Part shown: positions 7,183-13,974 of the stretch, one piece after another | Layout: every line of letters starts with the position of its first letter | Numbering within the stretch: position 1 is the first letter of the stretch | Assembly (NCBI GenBank): GCA_023416745.1 | Contig: JAEZHF010000015.1 | Coordinates: 1 to 25,738 of the forward strand | Length of the DNA stretch: 25,738 nucleotides | From: Bacillota bacterium | GTDB lineage: Bacteria > Bacillota > Clostridia > Christensenellales > SZUA-584 | Reading direction: 5' to 3' | Notes under the pieces: model-generated | Database searches by the model: none | Told to the model about the DNA's origin: nothing | What the model saw: the letters and a program-made list of their open reading frames with translations, nothing else | Translations under genes and position numbers: made by a program

Positions 7183-8241
7183 TTATATGATGACGGCTTC
7201 ACGCGGCGCCGCTGTATAATTGACGCAGCCGCCGTCCTTCACGACACACAAATCTTCGATGCGCACACCCCAGCGCCCCGGCAGATAGATGCCCGGTTCA
7301 ATGGTGACCACCATGTTCTCCTCGAGCACCGCGTCCGAACGCTCGTTGAGCGCAGGCGTTTCGTGGATGAACAGCCCCAAACTGTGCCCGAGGCCGTGGC
7401 CGAAATAGTCGCCGTAGCCCATCACGGCAATGTACTCGCGCGCGATGGCGTCCACCGCTTTGGCCGGCATACCGGCGGACAGCGCATTGATCGCCATGTC
7501 GCCCGCACACTTCACTATATCATATACTTTTTGCTGCTCTTTGTCCATATGGGAAATGACGACGGTACGCGTAAAATCCGAGCAATAGCCGTCAAAACGG
7601 CAGCCGTAGTCCATCGTCACAAAATCGCCGGGCAGAACTTTTCGGCCGGTGGGCGTGGCGTGCGGCAGGCTGGAGTGCTCGCCCGACGCCACGATGGGCG
7701 CAAACGCGGCATCCGCGCCGTGCTTGTGCATGTAATACATGATCTCCGCTTTGATGTCGAACTCCGTCATGCCCGGCTTTATCAGGCCGCACACGTGCGC
7801 GAACAGAGCGTCGTTGTGTGCCGCGCCCTTGGCAATCAGCGCCAGCTCGCCCTCGTCCTTGATGGCCCGCCGCTTTGAGATCGCGCCCGACAGGTCGATG
7901 AGGTTGTCCTCGGTGATTTGCTTCAGATATGCCTTGTACGCGCTGTACGACACGCCGGACAGATCAACGCCCACGCGCCGAGCGCCCAGCTTTTTGATAT
8001 GTTCGAACAGCGTCTGCACGCGAGAATCGCCCTTCGTCTCGATCACGTCGAATTCCGTCTCTGCCTGCGCCTGCTCCGCATATCGAAAGTCGGTAAAGAA
8101 CAGCATGTCGTCCTGCGTGATCAGCAGCTGACTGCTGGTGCCGGTAAACCCCGAATAGTACGCCACGTTTTCTGTGGTCGTGATCAGCGCGGCGTCCGCG
8201 TTGGCCGCCAGTATGTCCTCCCTTAACCTGTCAACCCTCAT
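7183..8241 (-). CDS. Xaa-Pro aminopeptidase, M24 family
   Basis: This 352-residue cytoplasmic metallopeptidase should remove N-terminal residues preceding proline, or cleave Xaa-Pro dipeptides. Residues 1-125 are the creatinase-like N-terminal domain, and residues 130-350 are the pita-bread catalytic domain. All five metal ligands are visible: Asp211 and Asp222 (MDYGCRFDGYCSDFTR), His286 (GHGLGHSLG), Glu315 (TIEPGIYLPG) and Glu329 (VRIEDL). Length is typical of the short bacterial forms (YqhT/YpdF type). GGAGG lies 8 bases before the ATG at 8241. The first 11 bases overlap the end of the endonuclease gene, which indicates translational coupling. Substrate range between PepP and PepQ types is not decided. 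Confidence 0.93.
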   Translation of the reverse strand: MRVDRLREDILAANADAALITTTENVAYYSGFTGTSSQLLITQDDMLFFTDFRYAEQAQAETEFDVIETKGDSRVQTLFEHIKKLGARRVGVDLSGVSYSAYKAYLKQITEDNLIDLSGAISKRRAIKDEGELALIAKGAAHNDALFAHVCGLIKPGMTEFDIKAEIMYYMHKHGADAAFAPIVASGEHSSLPHATPTGRKVLPGDFVTMDYGCRFDGYCSDFTRTVVISHMDKEQQKVYDIVKCAGDMAINALSAGMPAKAVDAIAREYIAVMGYGDYFGHGLGHSLGLFIHETPALNERSDAVLEENMVVTIEPGIYLPGRWGVRIEDLCVVKDGGCVNYTAAPREAVII

Positions 8242-9091
8242 GTGCCAATGCCTCCGTGTATATGCGTTTCAGCTCTGCCGCGTCCTCCGCCATCGTTCCG
8301 CGCGATTCGCAGATGATGATGGGTTCCAGCTTCCGTTTCACGACTAGCCGTGCCAGCGGGTCGAAGTCAGGCCCGTATTCCGTCTCCGCGTACGTGCGGT
8401 GCATCTTCTCCCCCGCCGCCGTATACTCGATGCGCGAGAAGTGCACGTGGAACCGCCGAGCGCGGTAGCCCCCAATCCCGTTCTCCAGCGCGTCTAACAC
8501 CTTAGAGAAGTCCGCCTCGTCCTTCAGCGCACCGCGGTCCCGCGCGTGCAGATGCCCGAAGTCCACCGCGGGCACCAGCCGCTCGTCGATGCGGCACAGC
8601 TCGATCACCTCGTCCACGTCGCCGATCTGCTTAATGCGCCCCATGGTTTCGGGGCATATCTCGATATCACCGCAGCCCTCGTCGTCCAGCACCCGGAGTG
8701 CGTCCGCCAGCGCCGCTTTGATGCGCGCAAACGCCTCCCCGCGGGATGACTTGCCCGGCGACCCGGCGTGGAACACCACGCGCCGCGCGCCCATCCACTT
8801 CGCCGCCATCGCAGACTGCATCAGGTAGCGCACGTTGCCTTCCCTGTTCTTGTCCTCTTCCGTGGCAAAATTGATGTAATAAGGCGCGTGCACCGACAGC
8901 GTCACGTGATGCGCTGCCGCCTCCGCGCCGATCTTTTTTGCCGTTTCCTCGCCCAGACGCACGCCGCGCCCAAACGAGTATTCATACGCGTCAAGGCCCA
9001 TCGCCGTGATCCACGCGAATGCCTCGACCGTGCTCTTATGTCCCTGCTCGTAAAAGCTGTCTGAATTGCCCGAAGGCCCAAATAACACCAT
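8231..9091 (-). CDS. Endonuclease IV-like TIM-barrel protein (AP endonuclease family 2)
   Basis: This 286-residue protein fits the xylose-isomerase-like TIM barrel of endonuclease IV, which uses three zinc ions to cut DNA 5' of abasic sites. The motifs are in order: LSVHAPYYIN, RRVVFHAGSPG, IEICPETMG, VPAVDFGHLHARD, RRFHVHFSRIEYT and PIIICESRG, giving the His/Glu/Asp ligands expected for the metal site. Length matches endonuclease IV (~280). It is the first gene of the minus-strand operon with the peptidase and efp. Upstream of the ATG at 9091 there is only a GGGG about 12 bases away, so the ribosome binding site is poor and the start somewhat uncertain. A sugar isomerase/epimerase with the same fold is the main alternative. 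Confidence 0.85.
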   Translation of the reverse strand: MVLFGPSGNSDSFYEQGHKSTVEAFAWITAMGLDAYEYSFGRGVRLGEETAKKIGAEAAAHHVTLSVHAPYYINFATEEDKNREGNVRYLMQSAMAAKWMGARRVVFHAGSPGKSSRGEAFARIKAALADALRVLDDEGCGDIEICPETMGRIKQIGDVDEVIELCRIDERLVPAVDFGHLHARDRGALKDEADFSKVLDALENGIGGYRARRFHVHFSRIEYTAAGEKMHRTYAETEYGPDFDPLARLVVKRKLEPIIICESRGTMAEDAAELKRIYTEALAHEG

Positions 9092-9226
9092 ATCGCTATA
9101 TTACCCCATCGCGCGTGAATAAGTCCAGTATTTTCAGGCTTGTCATGTGCAGCCCGAAACGGGATGTTCCGCCTTAATAAACCTCCGCAGACAGCAATAT
9201 ATAAATAATATCAAAAAAGGTCTTTA

Positions 9227-9251
9227 ACCAATTCGCAAATTGGTATATGAT
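9227..9251 (+). promoter_or_regulatory. Palindrome and -10 box upstream of sdaAB
   Basis: ACCAATT, four bases, AATTGGT form an 18-bp palindrome (9227-9244), immediately followed by TATGAT (9246-9251), a 5/6 match to the -10 box. The palindrome occupies the promoter spacer, the place of a repressor site. The -35 box is weak. No cognate regulator is adjacent. Confidence 0.45.
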
Positions 9252-9297
9252 AAGTCAAATAGGCTTACGGCTGCTGGCAGCGCCGAAAGGGGAAAGT

Positions 9298-9972
9298 ATG
9301 AACATTTTCGAAGTGATCGGGCCGGTGATGATCGGCCCCTCCAGCTCGCACACCGCGGGTGCGGTGCGCATTGGCTACAGTGCGCGCAAGCTGCTGGGCG
9401 AGACGCCGCGCCACGCCGAAATACTGCTGCACGGCTCGTTCGCGGCCACCGGCGCGGGACATGGTACGGATAAGGCCATCGTTGCGGGGCTGCTGGGTAT
9501 GAAGCCGGACGACCCCCGCATCCCCATCAGCTTCGAGGTGGCGAAAGAGCTGCAGCTTGAGTTTGTCATCAGCAAAACGCAGCTCAAGGACGTGCATCCC
9601 AACACGGCGCTGATCCGCGTCGCGGGCGGTTCGGGACGCCGCCTTGAAATCGTCTCGTCGTCGCTGGGCGGCGGGCGCATCATGATCCGCCAGATCGACG
9701 GTCTGGACGCCAACTTCACGGGCGACTACCCCACGCTGATCGTGCACAATCTGGACCAGCCGGGGCACGTGGCCGAGGTCACGTCTATGCTGTCCCACAA
9801 GTCCGTCAATATCGCCACAATGCAGCTGTACCGCGACACGCGCGGCGGCTACGCGGTGATGGTCATCGAGACGGATCAGCCGATACCCAAAGAATCTCTC
9901 ATTTGGCTGAAAAAACTGGAGGGCGTGATCAAGGTGACTTACATCAATCTGGACGAAGAGGAGAGTGAATAG
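9298..9972 (+). CDS. sdaAB: L-serine dehydratase, iron-sulfur-dependent, beta subunit
   Basis: This 224-residue protein is one half of the two-subunit [4Fe-4S] L-serine dehydratase, which converts L-serine to pyruvate and ammonia. The first ~80 residues contain IGPSSSHTAGAVRIG, the hallmark of the substrate-binding beta domain. Residues ~145-220 form an ACT domain (IVHNLDQPGHVAEVTSMLS, then ATMQLYR), likely for allosteric serine binding. The start is placed at 9298, where AAAGGGG precedes ATG, rather than at an upstream ATG at 9247, because MNIFEVIGPVMIGPSSSHTAGA is the family's normal N-terminus. sdaAA follows after 2 bp. A palindrome in the promoter spacer hints at repression. Confidence 0.95.
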   Translation: MNIFEVIGPVMIGPSSSHTAGAVRIGYSARKLLGETPRHAEILLHGSFAATGAGHGTDKAIVAGLLGMKPDDPRIPISFEVAKELQLEFVISKTQLKDVHPNTALIRVAGGSGRRLEIVSSSLGGGRIMIRQIDGLDANFTGDYPTLIVHNLDQPGHVAEVTSMLSHKSVNIATMQLYRDTRGGYAVMVIETDQPIPKESLIWLKKLEGVIKVTYINLDEEESE

Positions 9973-9974
9973 CA

Positions 9975-10841
9975 ATGGCTTTTTCCTCAATCGAAAGTAT
10001 GTTCGAAAAAGCCGCGGGCATGCCGCTCTGGGAAGCGGTGCTGGCGGACGATATGGCGGAACGCGGCTGCACCCGCGAGGATTCCATCGAAAAGATGGCG
10101 CAGCTTTGGCAGACGATGTTGGAGGCGGACGGCGGGTACGACCCCGCCCAGCGTTCCATCAGCGGGCTGGTGGGCGGCGACGGCGGGCGCATGGCAAAAG
10201 CCGCGGCATCGGGCGAGTCCGTCTGCGGCAGCTTCGTGGGGCAGGTGATGGCGCGCGCGCTCAAGATGGGCGAGTGCAACGCGTGCATGAAGCGCATCGT
10301 GGCCGCGCCCACGGCGGGCTCCTGTGGCGTACTGCCCGCGGCGCTGATATCCTGCCGCGAACATTTCGGTTTAAGCGACGATGACATCGTGCAGGCGCTG
10401 TTCGTGGCGGCGGGCGTGGGTCAGGTGATCGCCCAGCGCGCGTTCATCTCCGGTGCTGAAGGCGGCTGTCAGGCGGAGATCGGCTCGGCCTCCGCGATGG
10501 CGGCGGCGGCGGTGGTTACGCTGCGCGGCGGCACATCGGAGCAGGCAGGGCACGCCGTGGCGATGGCGCTAAAAAACCTTCTTGGGTTGGTGTGCGACCC
10601 CGTCGCGGGGCTGGTGGAGGTGCCGTGCGTCAAGCGCAATGTGATCGGCGCGGTGAACGCGCTGACCAGCGCGGACATGGCGCTCGCGGGTATCAAAAGC
10701 GCGATACCGCCCGACGAAGTGATCGACGCGATGCGCAGCGTGGGCGAGCGTATGCACCACTCGCTCAAGGAGACAGCCGAGGGCGGCCTCGCGGCCACGC
10801 CGACGGCCCGCCTGATCGCAGCGCAGGTCATGGGCGGCTGA
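9975..10841 (+). CDS. sdaAA: L-serine dehydratase, iron-sulfur-dependent, alpha subunit
   Basis: This 288-residue catalytic subunit carries the [4Fe-4S] cluster that acts as a Lewis acid on serine. Cys165 (EGGCQAEIGSAS), Cys207 (LVCDPVAG) and Cys218 (VEVPCVKRN) have the same 42- and 11-residue spacing as the cluster ligands Cys343, Cys385 and Cys396 of the single-chain Legionella enzyme. APTAGSCGVLPAAL is another family motif. It starts 2 bp after sdaAB stops, with GAGGAG inside the end of sdaAB as ribosome binding site, so the subunits are made together. The pair feeds serine into pyruvate fermentation. A four-hairpin repeat starts 20 bp after the stop. Confidence 0.96.
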   Translation: MAFSSIESMFEKAAGMPLWEAVLADDMAERGCTREDSIEKMAQLWQTMLEADGGYDPAQRSISGLVGGDGGRMAKAAASGESVCGSFVGQVMARALKMGECNACMKRIVAAPTAGSCGVLPAALISCREHFGLSDDDIVQALFVAAGVGQVIAQRAFISGAEGGCQAEIGSASAMAAAAVVTLRGGTSEQAGHAVAMALKNLLGLVCDPVAGLVEVPCVKRNVIGAVNALTSADMALAGIKSAIPPDEVIDAMRSVGERMHHSLKETAEGGLAATPTARLIAAQVMGG

Positions 10842-10860
10842 CTACGGCAGTACTCTTGTG

Positions 10861-10964
10861 GGGATAAAGGTCTAAGACCTTGGAGGCGCTGCCTCCAAGC
10901 CACCGCTTAAGGAGCTTGCTCCTTAAGAATCTTACATGAGAAATGCCTTCACGAAGGCATTTCT
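10861..10964 (-). repeat. Family II four-hairpin element, copy 2
   Basis: In + strand order the hairpins are (d) AAGGTCT/AGACCTT at 10867-10881, (c) GGAGGC/GCCTCC at 10882-10896, (b) CTTAAGGAG/CTCCTTAAG at 10906-10927 and (a) AGAAATGCCTTC/GAAGGCATTTCT at 10939-10964. This is the reverse orientation to copy 1. Stem b differs from copy 1 at three positions, each with its partner changed too, so pairing is kept. Confidence 0.8.
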
Positions 10965-11037
10965 CCACCTTTATACCCTTTGCTTGAAGAGTATTTATTA
11001 AGCCAGAAGCCTAGACTTGCATTCAGGCTAAAAGCAA

Positions 11038-11064
11038 AGGCCATCTCAGCGATGGCCTGTTTTA
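11038..11064 (+). terminator. Rho-independent terminator between converging genes
   Basis: AGGCCATC and GATGGCCT form a perfect 8-bp stem with a 5-base loop, followed by GTTTTAAT. The opposite side is also T-rich on the minus strand (TTGCTTTTAG), so it may serve both directions. It is about 200 bp beyond the sdaAA stop. Confidence 0.6.
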
Positions 11065-11097
11065 ATATGGTTGCAGGGCTATTCCTATCAAGTCTAC

Positions 11098-11183
11098 GTG
11101 AAATGCCTTCTTGAAGGCATTTTCCTGACGGGATTCTCAAGGGATTGTATCCCTTGAGCGGAGGTGTGGAGGCAGCGCCTCCA
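11098..11183 (+). repeat. Family II element, copy 3 (hairpin d decayed)
   Basis: Hairpin a (GAAATGCCTTC/GAAGGCATTTTC, 11100-11124), hairpin b (CTCAAGGGA/TCCCTTGAG, 11136-11158) and hairpin c (TGGAGGC/GCCTCCA, 11167-11183) are intact, while the GGTCTTAGACC hairpin is reduced to GACCGACC. It has the same orientation as copy 1 and ends about 24 bp from the stop of the minus-strand aldolase gene. Confidence 0.75.
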
Positions 11184-11206
11184 TGACCGACCTAGATCTC
11201 GAAAGT

Positions 11207-12313
11207 TCACTTCTTCATCTTCGAATATTTCTTCAGATACACGAACCGCATCAGGCGGCATTCCAGCGGCGATATCGGCTTCAGCGTACCGTGCATAAGT
11301 GCGGCGAGATGCGCGTCGCAGCCCTTCTCCAGCACCATCTCCACGGCTTCGGCGTCGTCCGCGTCGACCGCACAGCACAGCGCCCCGCGGCCTTTGATTA
11401 GCACAGCGTTGCGTGCCTTAAGCGCCCGCACAATGGCTGTGCCCTCCGGCTCCGCCACGCGCACAGTGACGCCCGCCAGCTGCGCGAAATCGTCCAGCAG
11501 CGGCTTTATCGTTTGTCCCTGCCGCACCGCCTCCGCCACACCAGGCAGCACACAGCCGCGTATCACGTTCACGTCCGGACGCCCACGGTATATGGCCAAA
11601 TGCCACTGCGCTTCGGCGGGCAGCAGTGTCCCGTCCGACGCCCGGCCTGATGCCATGTCCGCCGCCACGGAATAATCTGCGTTGGTATAGATGAATCCAT
11701 CTCCGTCACGATAGCTGCTGCCGAGAACGTCTGCCGTCCCCTCAGAAACCAGCGCGTAAAACCGGCGGCACTCGTCCTCCAGCGCCTGCGCCGCCGCAAA
11801 CGCCGCCGCACGGTCCTCGCCGTACACCAGCGCGCCATGGTGTGACATCAGCACCGCACGCCCCTCCGACCGGCTGACCGCATCCCTCACGCCCTTGCGC
11901 AGCTTTTTGGTGCCGGGCAGGCCGTAAGCGGCCAGCAGGACGCGGTGGCCGAGCAGTTCCCTTGCCTCCGGCCCAGCCACCTCCACGTCCTTCCCCAACA
12001 CACCGGCTATTGAAGCGCCTGCCTGGTGCGTGTGTATCACAAAGCTGACGTGTGGCTTCAGCGCGTACACCGCCGCGTGGATGCCCTTTTCGGAGGACGG
12101 CTTGATGTCACCCTCGTAGTGAAGGTCAGCGATACCAACCACCACGATATCGTCCGGTGTCAGCGCGTCGTAGCTGCGTCCGCTCGGCGTGATCGCGAAG
12201 CTCTTCTCGTCAATGCGGCAGCTCACGTTACCCCATGTGCGCGCGATCAGCCCCGTTTCCACCAGCCGGTGCCCCGCCTCGATAACCTCACATTTGGCCT
12301 GTTCTACATCCAT
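11207..12313 (-). CDS. Class II aldolase/adducin protein with a second, degenerate aldolase domain
   Basis: The first ~200 of 368 residues form a class II aldolase domain of the fuculose-1-phosphate aldolase type, a Zn enzyme that splits sugar phosphates into dihydroxyacetone phosphate or a similar ketone and an aldehyde. The metal set is present: Glu75 (PSSEKGIH), His94 and His96 (VIHTHQAG) and His159 (MSHHGALV). Residues ~230-345 look like a second copy of the fold: PDVNVIRGCVLPG stands where the HTH motif would be, PLLDDFAQLAGVTV matches the core, and LIKGRGALC has Arg where His159 would be, so no metal site is left. The family is usually ~215 residues. It lies 15 bp after the aminotransferase gene and shares its TetR-controlled promoter. 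The substrate is unknown. Confidence 0.85.
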   Translation of the reverse strand: MDVEQAKCEVIEAGHRLVETGLIARTWGNVSCRIDEKSFAITPSGRSYDALTPDDIVVVGIADLHYEGDIKPSSEKGIHAAVYALKPHVSFVIHTHQAGASIAGVLGKDVEVAGPEARELLGHRVLLAAYGLPGTKKLRKGVRDAVSRSEGRAVLMSHHGALVYGEDRAAAFAAAQALEDECRRFYALVSEGTADVLGSSYRDGDGFIYTNADYSVAADMASGRASDGTLLPAEAQWHLAIYRGRPDVNVIRGCVLPGVAEAVRQGQTIKPLLDDFAQLAGVTVRVAEPEGTAIVRALKARNAVLIKGRGALCCAVDADDAEAVEMVLEKGCDAHLAALMHGTLKPISPLECRLMRFVYLKKYSKMKK

Positions 12314-12328
12314 ATGCCCCTCCCGCCG

Positions 12329-13801
12329 TTACAGCTGCGCCACGTGCGCAAACACGCGGTCGAAGCACGCCAGCGCCTCGTCGATCAGCTCCTCGGTGTA
12401 GGCCGCGCTGGTATACAGGCGGCTGCCCGCCAGCGTCACCAACCCCTCGGCCATGTACGCCGCACCCATGTGCTCCATCTCCTTCTTGCGGACGGAAGTC
12501 GCTTTCAACACAGCGGGTATCTTCCACGGTTTCGACCAGTCGATGGAGAAGTGCACCGTACCCACCGTTTCGAGGTGGCAGATGGAGCCCTGATTGAAGG
12601 CCACGAACGGCAGCCCGTGCTTTTCGATCAGCTTCTTAAGCCCCGCGGTCATGCGGTCACCCATCGCACCCGCATGTTCGCAGGCATGCGTCCTCTCCAT
12701 CTCGCACAGCGTGTGGTAGCCCGCCACGCAGCTCAAAGGGTTGGCCGCCATCGTGCCGCCGATCAGCGCCTTCTTGTGCTTGTCGCCCGCCTGTATGCCT
12801 GCCGCGAGGTATTTCATATATTCCTTCTTGCCGCCGAGGCCGCCCGCGCCCGGATATCCCCCCGCGATCACCTTACCGAACACGGTGAGGTCCGGCGTGA
12901 CACCGAAGTAGCCTTGCGCGCCCGAGAGGCCGACGCGAAAAGCCGTCACCACCTCGTCGAATATCAGCAACGCGCCGTATTTGCGGCAGAGCGCTGCCAC
13001 GCCCTTGTTGAAATCAAAGTCCACCGGACGGGTGCCGCTCTCCGGCCCCAGCGGCTCGATCATCACCGCCGCCGTGCCGCCGCGCAGCCGGTTGGCTCTA
13101 AGTTTGCGCTCCAGGTCATGGAGGTCATTCGGGAAAAACTCCTGTGTATTCTTGAAGCAGAAGCGCGGCACACCGTGCGCCTGCGTCCATTTGGAGCCGG
13201 GAATACGGATGCCGTACGCCAGCTGGTCGCTCCAACCGTGGTACGCGCCACCCATCTTGATCACGTATTTCTTGCCCGTCGCCAGCCGCGCCACACGTAT
13301 GGCCGCCATGCACGCCTCGGTGCCGGAGCCCTGCATGCGGAACATCTCCACCGACGGCATCAGCTCGGATACCTTTTTGGCCAGCTTGTATTCGTATTCG
13401 TGGAACAAGCCCGTGGAGGGGCCGCACGTGTTCAGCAGATGGATGACCTCCTTGCGCACCGCTTCCGGGTTGCTGCCCAGCACCGTGGGGCCGCCCGCCT
13501 GCAAAAAGTCGAAGTAGCGGTTGCCGTCGATGTCGTACAGGAACGCTCCTTCCGCTTTGTCGAACACCAGCGGGAACGGGTGGTTGAACGCAAGGTTGTG
13601 CTGCACGCCGCCGGGTATCAGCGCCTTGGCTTCGCCGATCATCGCTTTGGAGCGCACGCATTTCTTTTCGTAGTACTCCTCCTCATAGGCTTTGAGCGCA
13701 TCGGGGCGGATGGACCAGACGGGCTTTTGGATCAGCTCATCCAGTGCCGCCGTGACCACTTTGGCGTCTGGGTATTGTGATATGGCAAAACCGTTGCTCA
13801 T
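12329..13801 (-). CDS. Class III aminotransferase related to glutamate-1-semialdehyde aminomutase (HemL-like)
   Basis: This 490-residue PLP enzyme has the class III fold. SGTEACMAAIRVAR (from 159), GGAYHGWSD, the cofactor Asp282 in FDEVVTAFR and the Schiff-base Lys310 in VFGKVIAGGYPG are all visible, and closely follow the HemL pattern. It is ~60 residues longer than HemL (~430), with extra N-terminal residues, and no haem-synthesis gene is near, so a role in a catabolic pathway is more likely. The start at 13801 has GGAGG six bases upstream and is preferred over a longer frame from 13843, which would begin inside the operator. A perfect -35/-10 promoter and TetR-type palindrome precede it. 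Amino donor and acceptor are unknown. Confidence 0.88.
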   Translation of the reverse strand: MSNGFAISQYPDAKVVTAALDELIQKPVWSIRPDALKAYEEEYYEKKCVRSKAMIGEAKALIPGGVQHNLAFNHPFPLVFDKAEGAFLYDIDGNRYFDFLQAGGPTVLGSNPEAVRKEVIHLLNTCGPSTGLFHEYEYKLAKKVSELMPSVEMFRMQGSGTEACMAAIRVARLATGKKYVIKMGGAYHGWSDQLAYGIRIPGSKWTQAHGVPRFCFKNTQEFFPNDLHDLERKLRANRLRGGTAAVMIEPLGPESGTRPVDFDFNKGVAALCRKYGALLIFDEVVTAFRVGLSGAQGYFGVTPDLTVFGKVIAGGYPGAGGLGGKKEYMKYLAAGIQAGDKHKKALIGGTMAANPLSCVAGYHTLCEMERTHACEHAGAMGDRMTAGLKKLIEKHGLPFVAFNQGSICHLETVGTVHFSIDWSKPWKIPAVLKATSVRKKEMEHMGAAYMAEGLVTLAGSRLYTSAAYTEELIDEALACFDRVFAHVAQL

Positions 13802-13828
13802 GCAGAACCTCCGGGCAAAACAGATTTG

Positions 13829-13846
13829 TGAGCGAGCGCTCACTCA
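13829..13846. promoter_or_regulatory. TetR-type operator, aminotransferase side
   Basis: TGAGCGAGCGCTCACTCA is an 18-bp palindrome with one mismatched pair. It lies 5 bp downstream of the -10 box of the minus-strand promoter, where a bound repressor would block transcription. The palindrome at 13929-13946 has the same arms, and a TetR gene starts at 13975. Confidence 0.8.
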
Positions 13847-13851
13847 CCTGT

Positions 13852-13880
13852 ATTATATGGCGGTTTTTACCGGCTGTCAA
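13852..13880 (-). promoter_or_regulatory. Consensus sigma-A promoter of the aminotransferase-aldolase operon
   Basis: On the minus strand, a perfect TTGACA (13875-13880) is followed after 17 bp by a perfect TATAAT (13852-13857). Such a strong promoter makes sense only if held down by the adjacent operator. Confidence 0.85.
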
Positions 13881-13891
13881 ACAAAAAACGC

Positions 13892-13920
13892 TTGAGTTTA
13901 GTGTGTTGATATGATACGAT
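13892..13920 (+). promoter_or_regulatory. Probable promoter of the tetR-kinase operon
   Basis: TTGAGT (13892-13897), 17 bp, TACGAT (13915-13920) on the plus strand. The palindrome begins 8 bp downstream, mirroring the arrangement on the other side. It is weaker than the opposing promoter. TATTATACA at 13947-13955 is an alternative -10 region. Confidence 0.5.
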
Positions 13921-13928
13921 CAGCTCAG

Positions 13929-13946
13929 TGAGCGAACGTTCACTCA
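13929..13946. promoter_or_regulatory. TetR-type operator, tetR side
   Basis: TGAGCGAACGTTCACTCA is an 18-bp palindrome with one mismatched pair, sharing the outer arms TGAGCGA and TCACTCA with the site exactly 100 bp to the left. It lies between the likely promoter and the start codon of the TetR gene, which suggests autorepression. Confidence 0.8.
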
Positions 13947-13974
13947 TATTATACAATTATTCCGCGGAGGACGT

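Larger units (their letters stand above)
10842..11206. other. Convergent gene-free spacer with two inverted repeat copies
   Basis: Between the ends of sdaAA (+) and the aldolase gene (minus) there is no credible gene. The spacer holds copy 2 of the family II element, about 130 bp with a terminator hairpin, and copy 3 in the opposite orientation. Each copy lies next to the stop codon of the gene on its side. Confidence 0.75.

Noticed and set aside
10970..11097. Possible small gene between the two inverted repeat copies
   Set aside because: The short minus-strand frame spans the terminator hairpin and part of a repeat and lacks a ribosome binding site.
12026..13780. Long open frame of 584 codons on the plus strand
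   Set aside because: It lies antisense to the aldolase and aminotransferase genes, whose motifs, ribosome binding sites and promoter are clear. Its protein is rich in Arg, His and Ala, the usual reverse-strand shadow of GC-rich genes.
12329..13801. Annotation as hemL of haem synthesis
   Set aside because: The gene is longer than HemL, has no haem genes nearby and sits in a TetR-regulated sugar-type operon.
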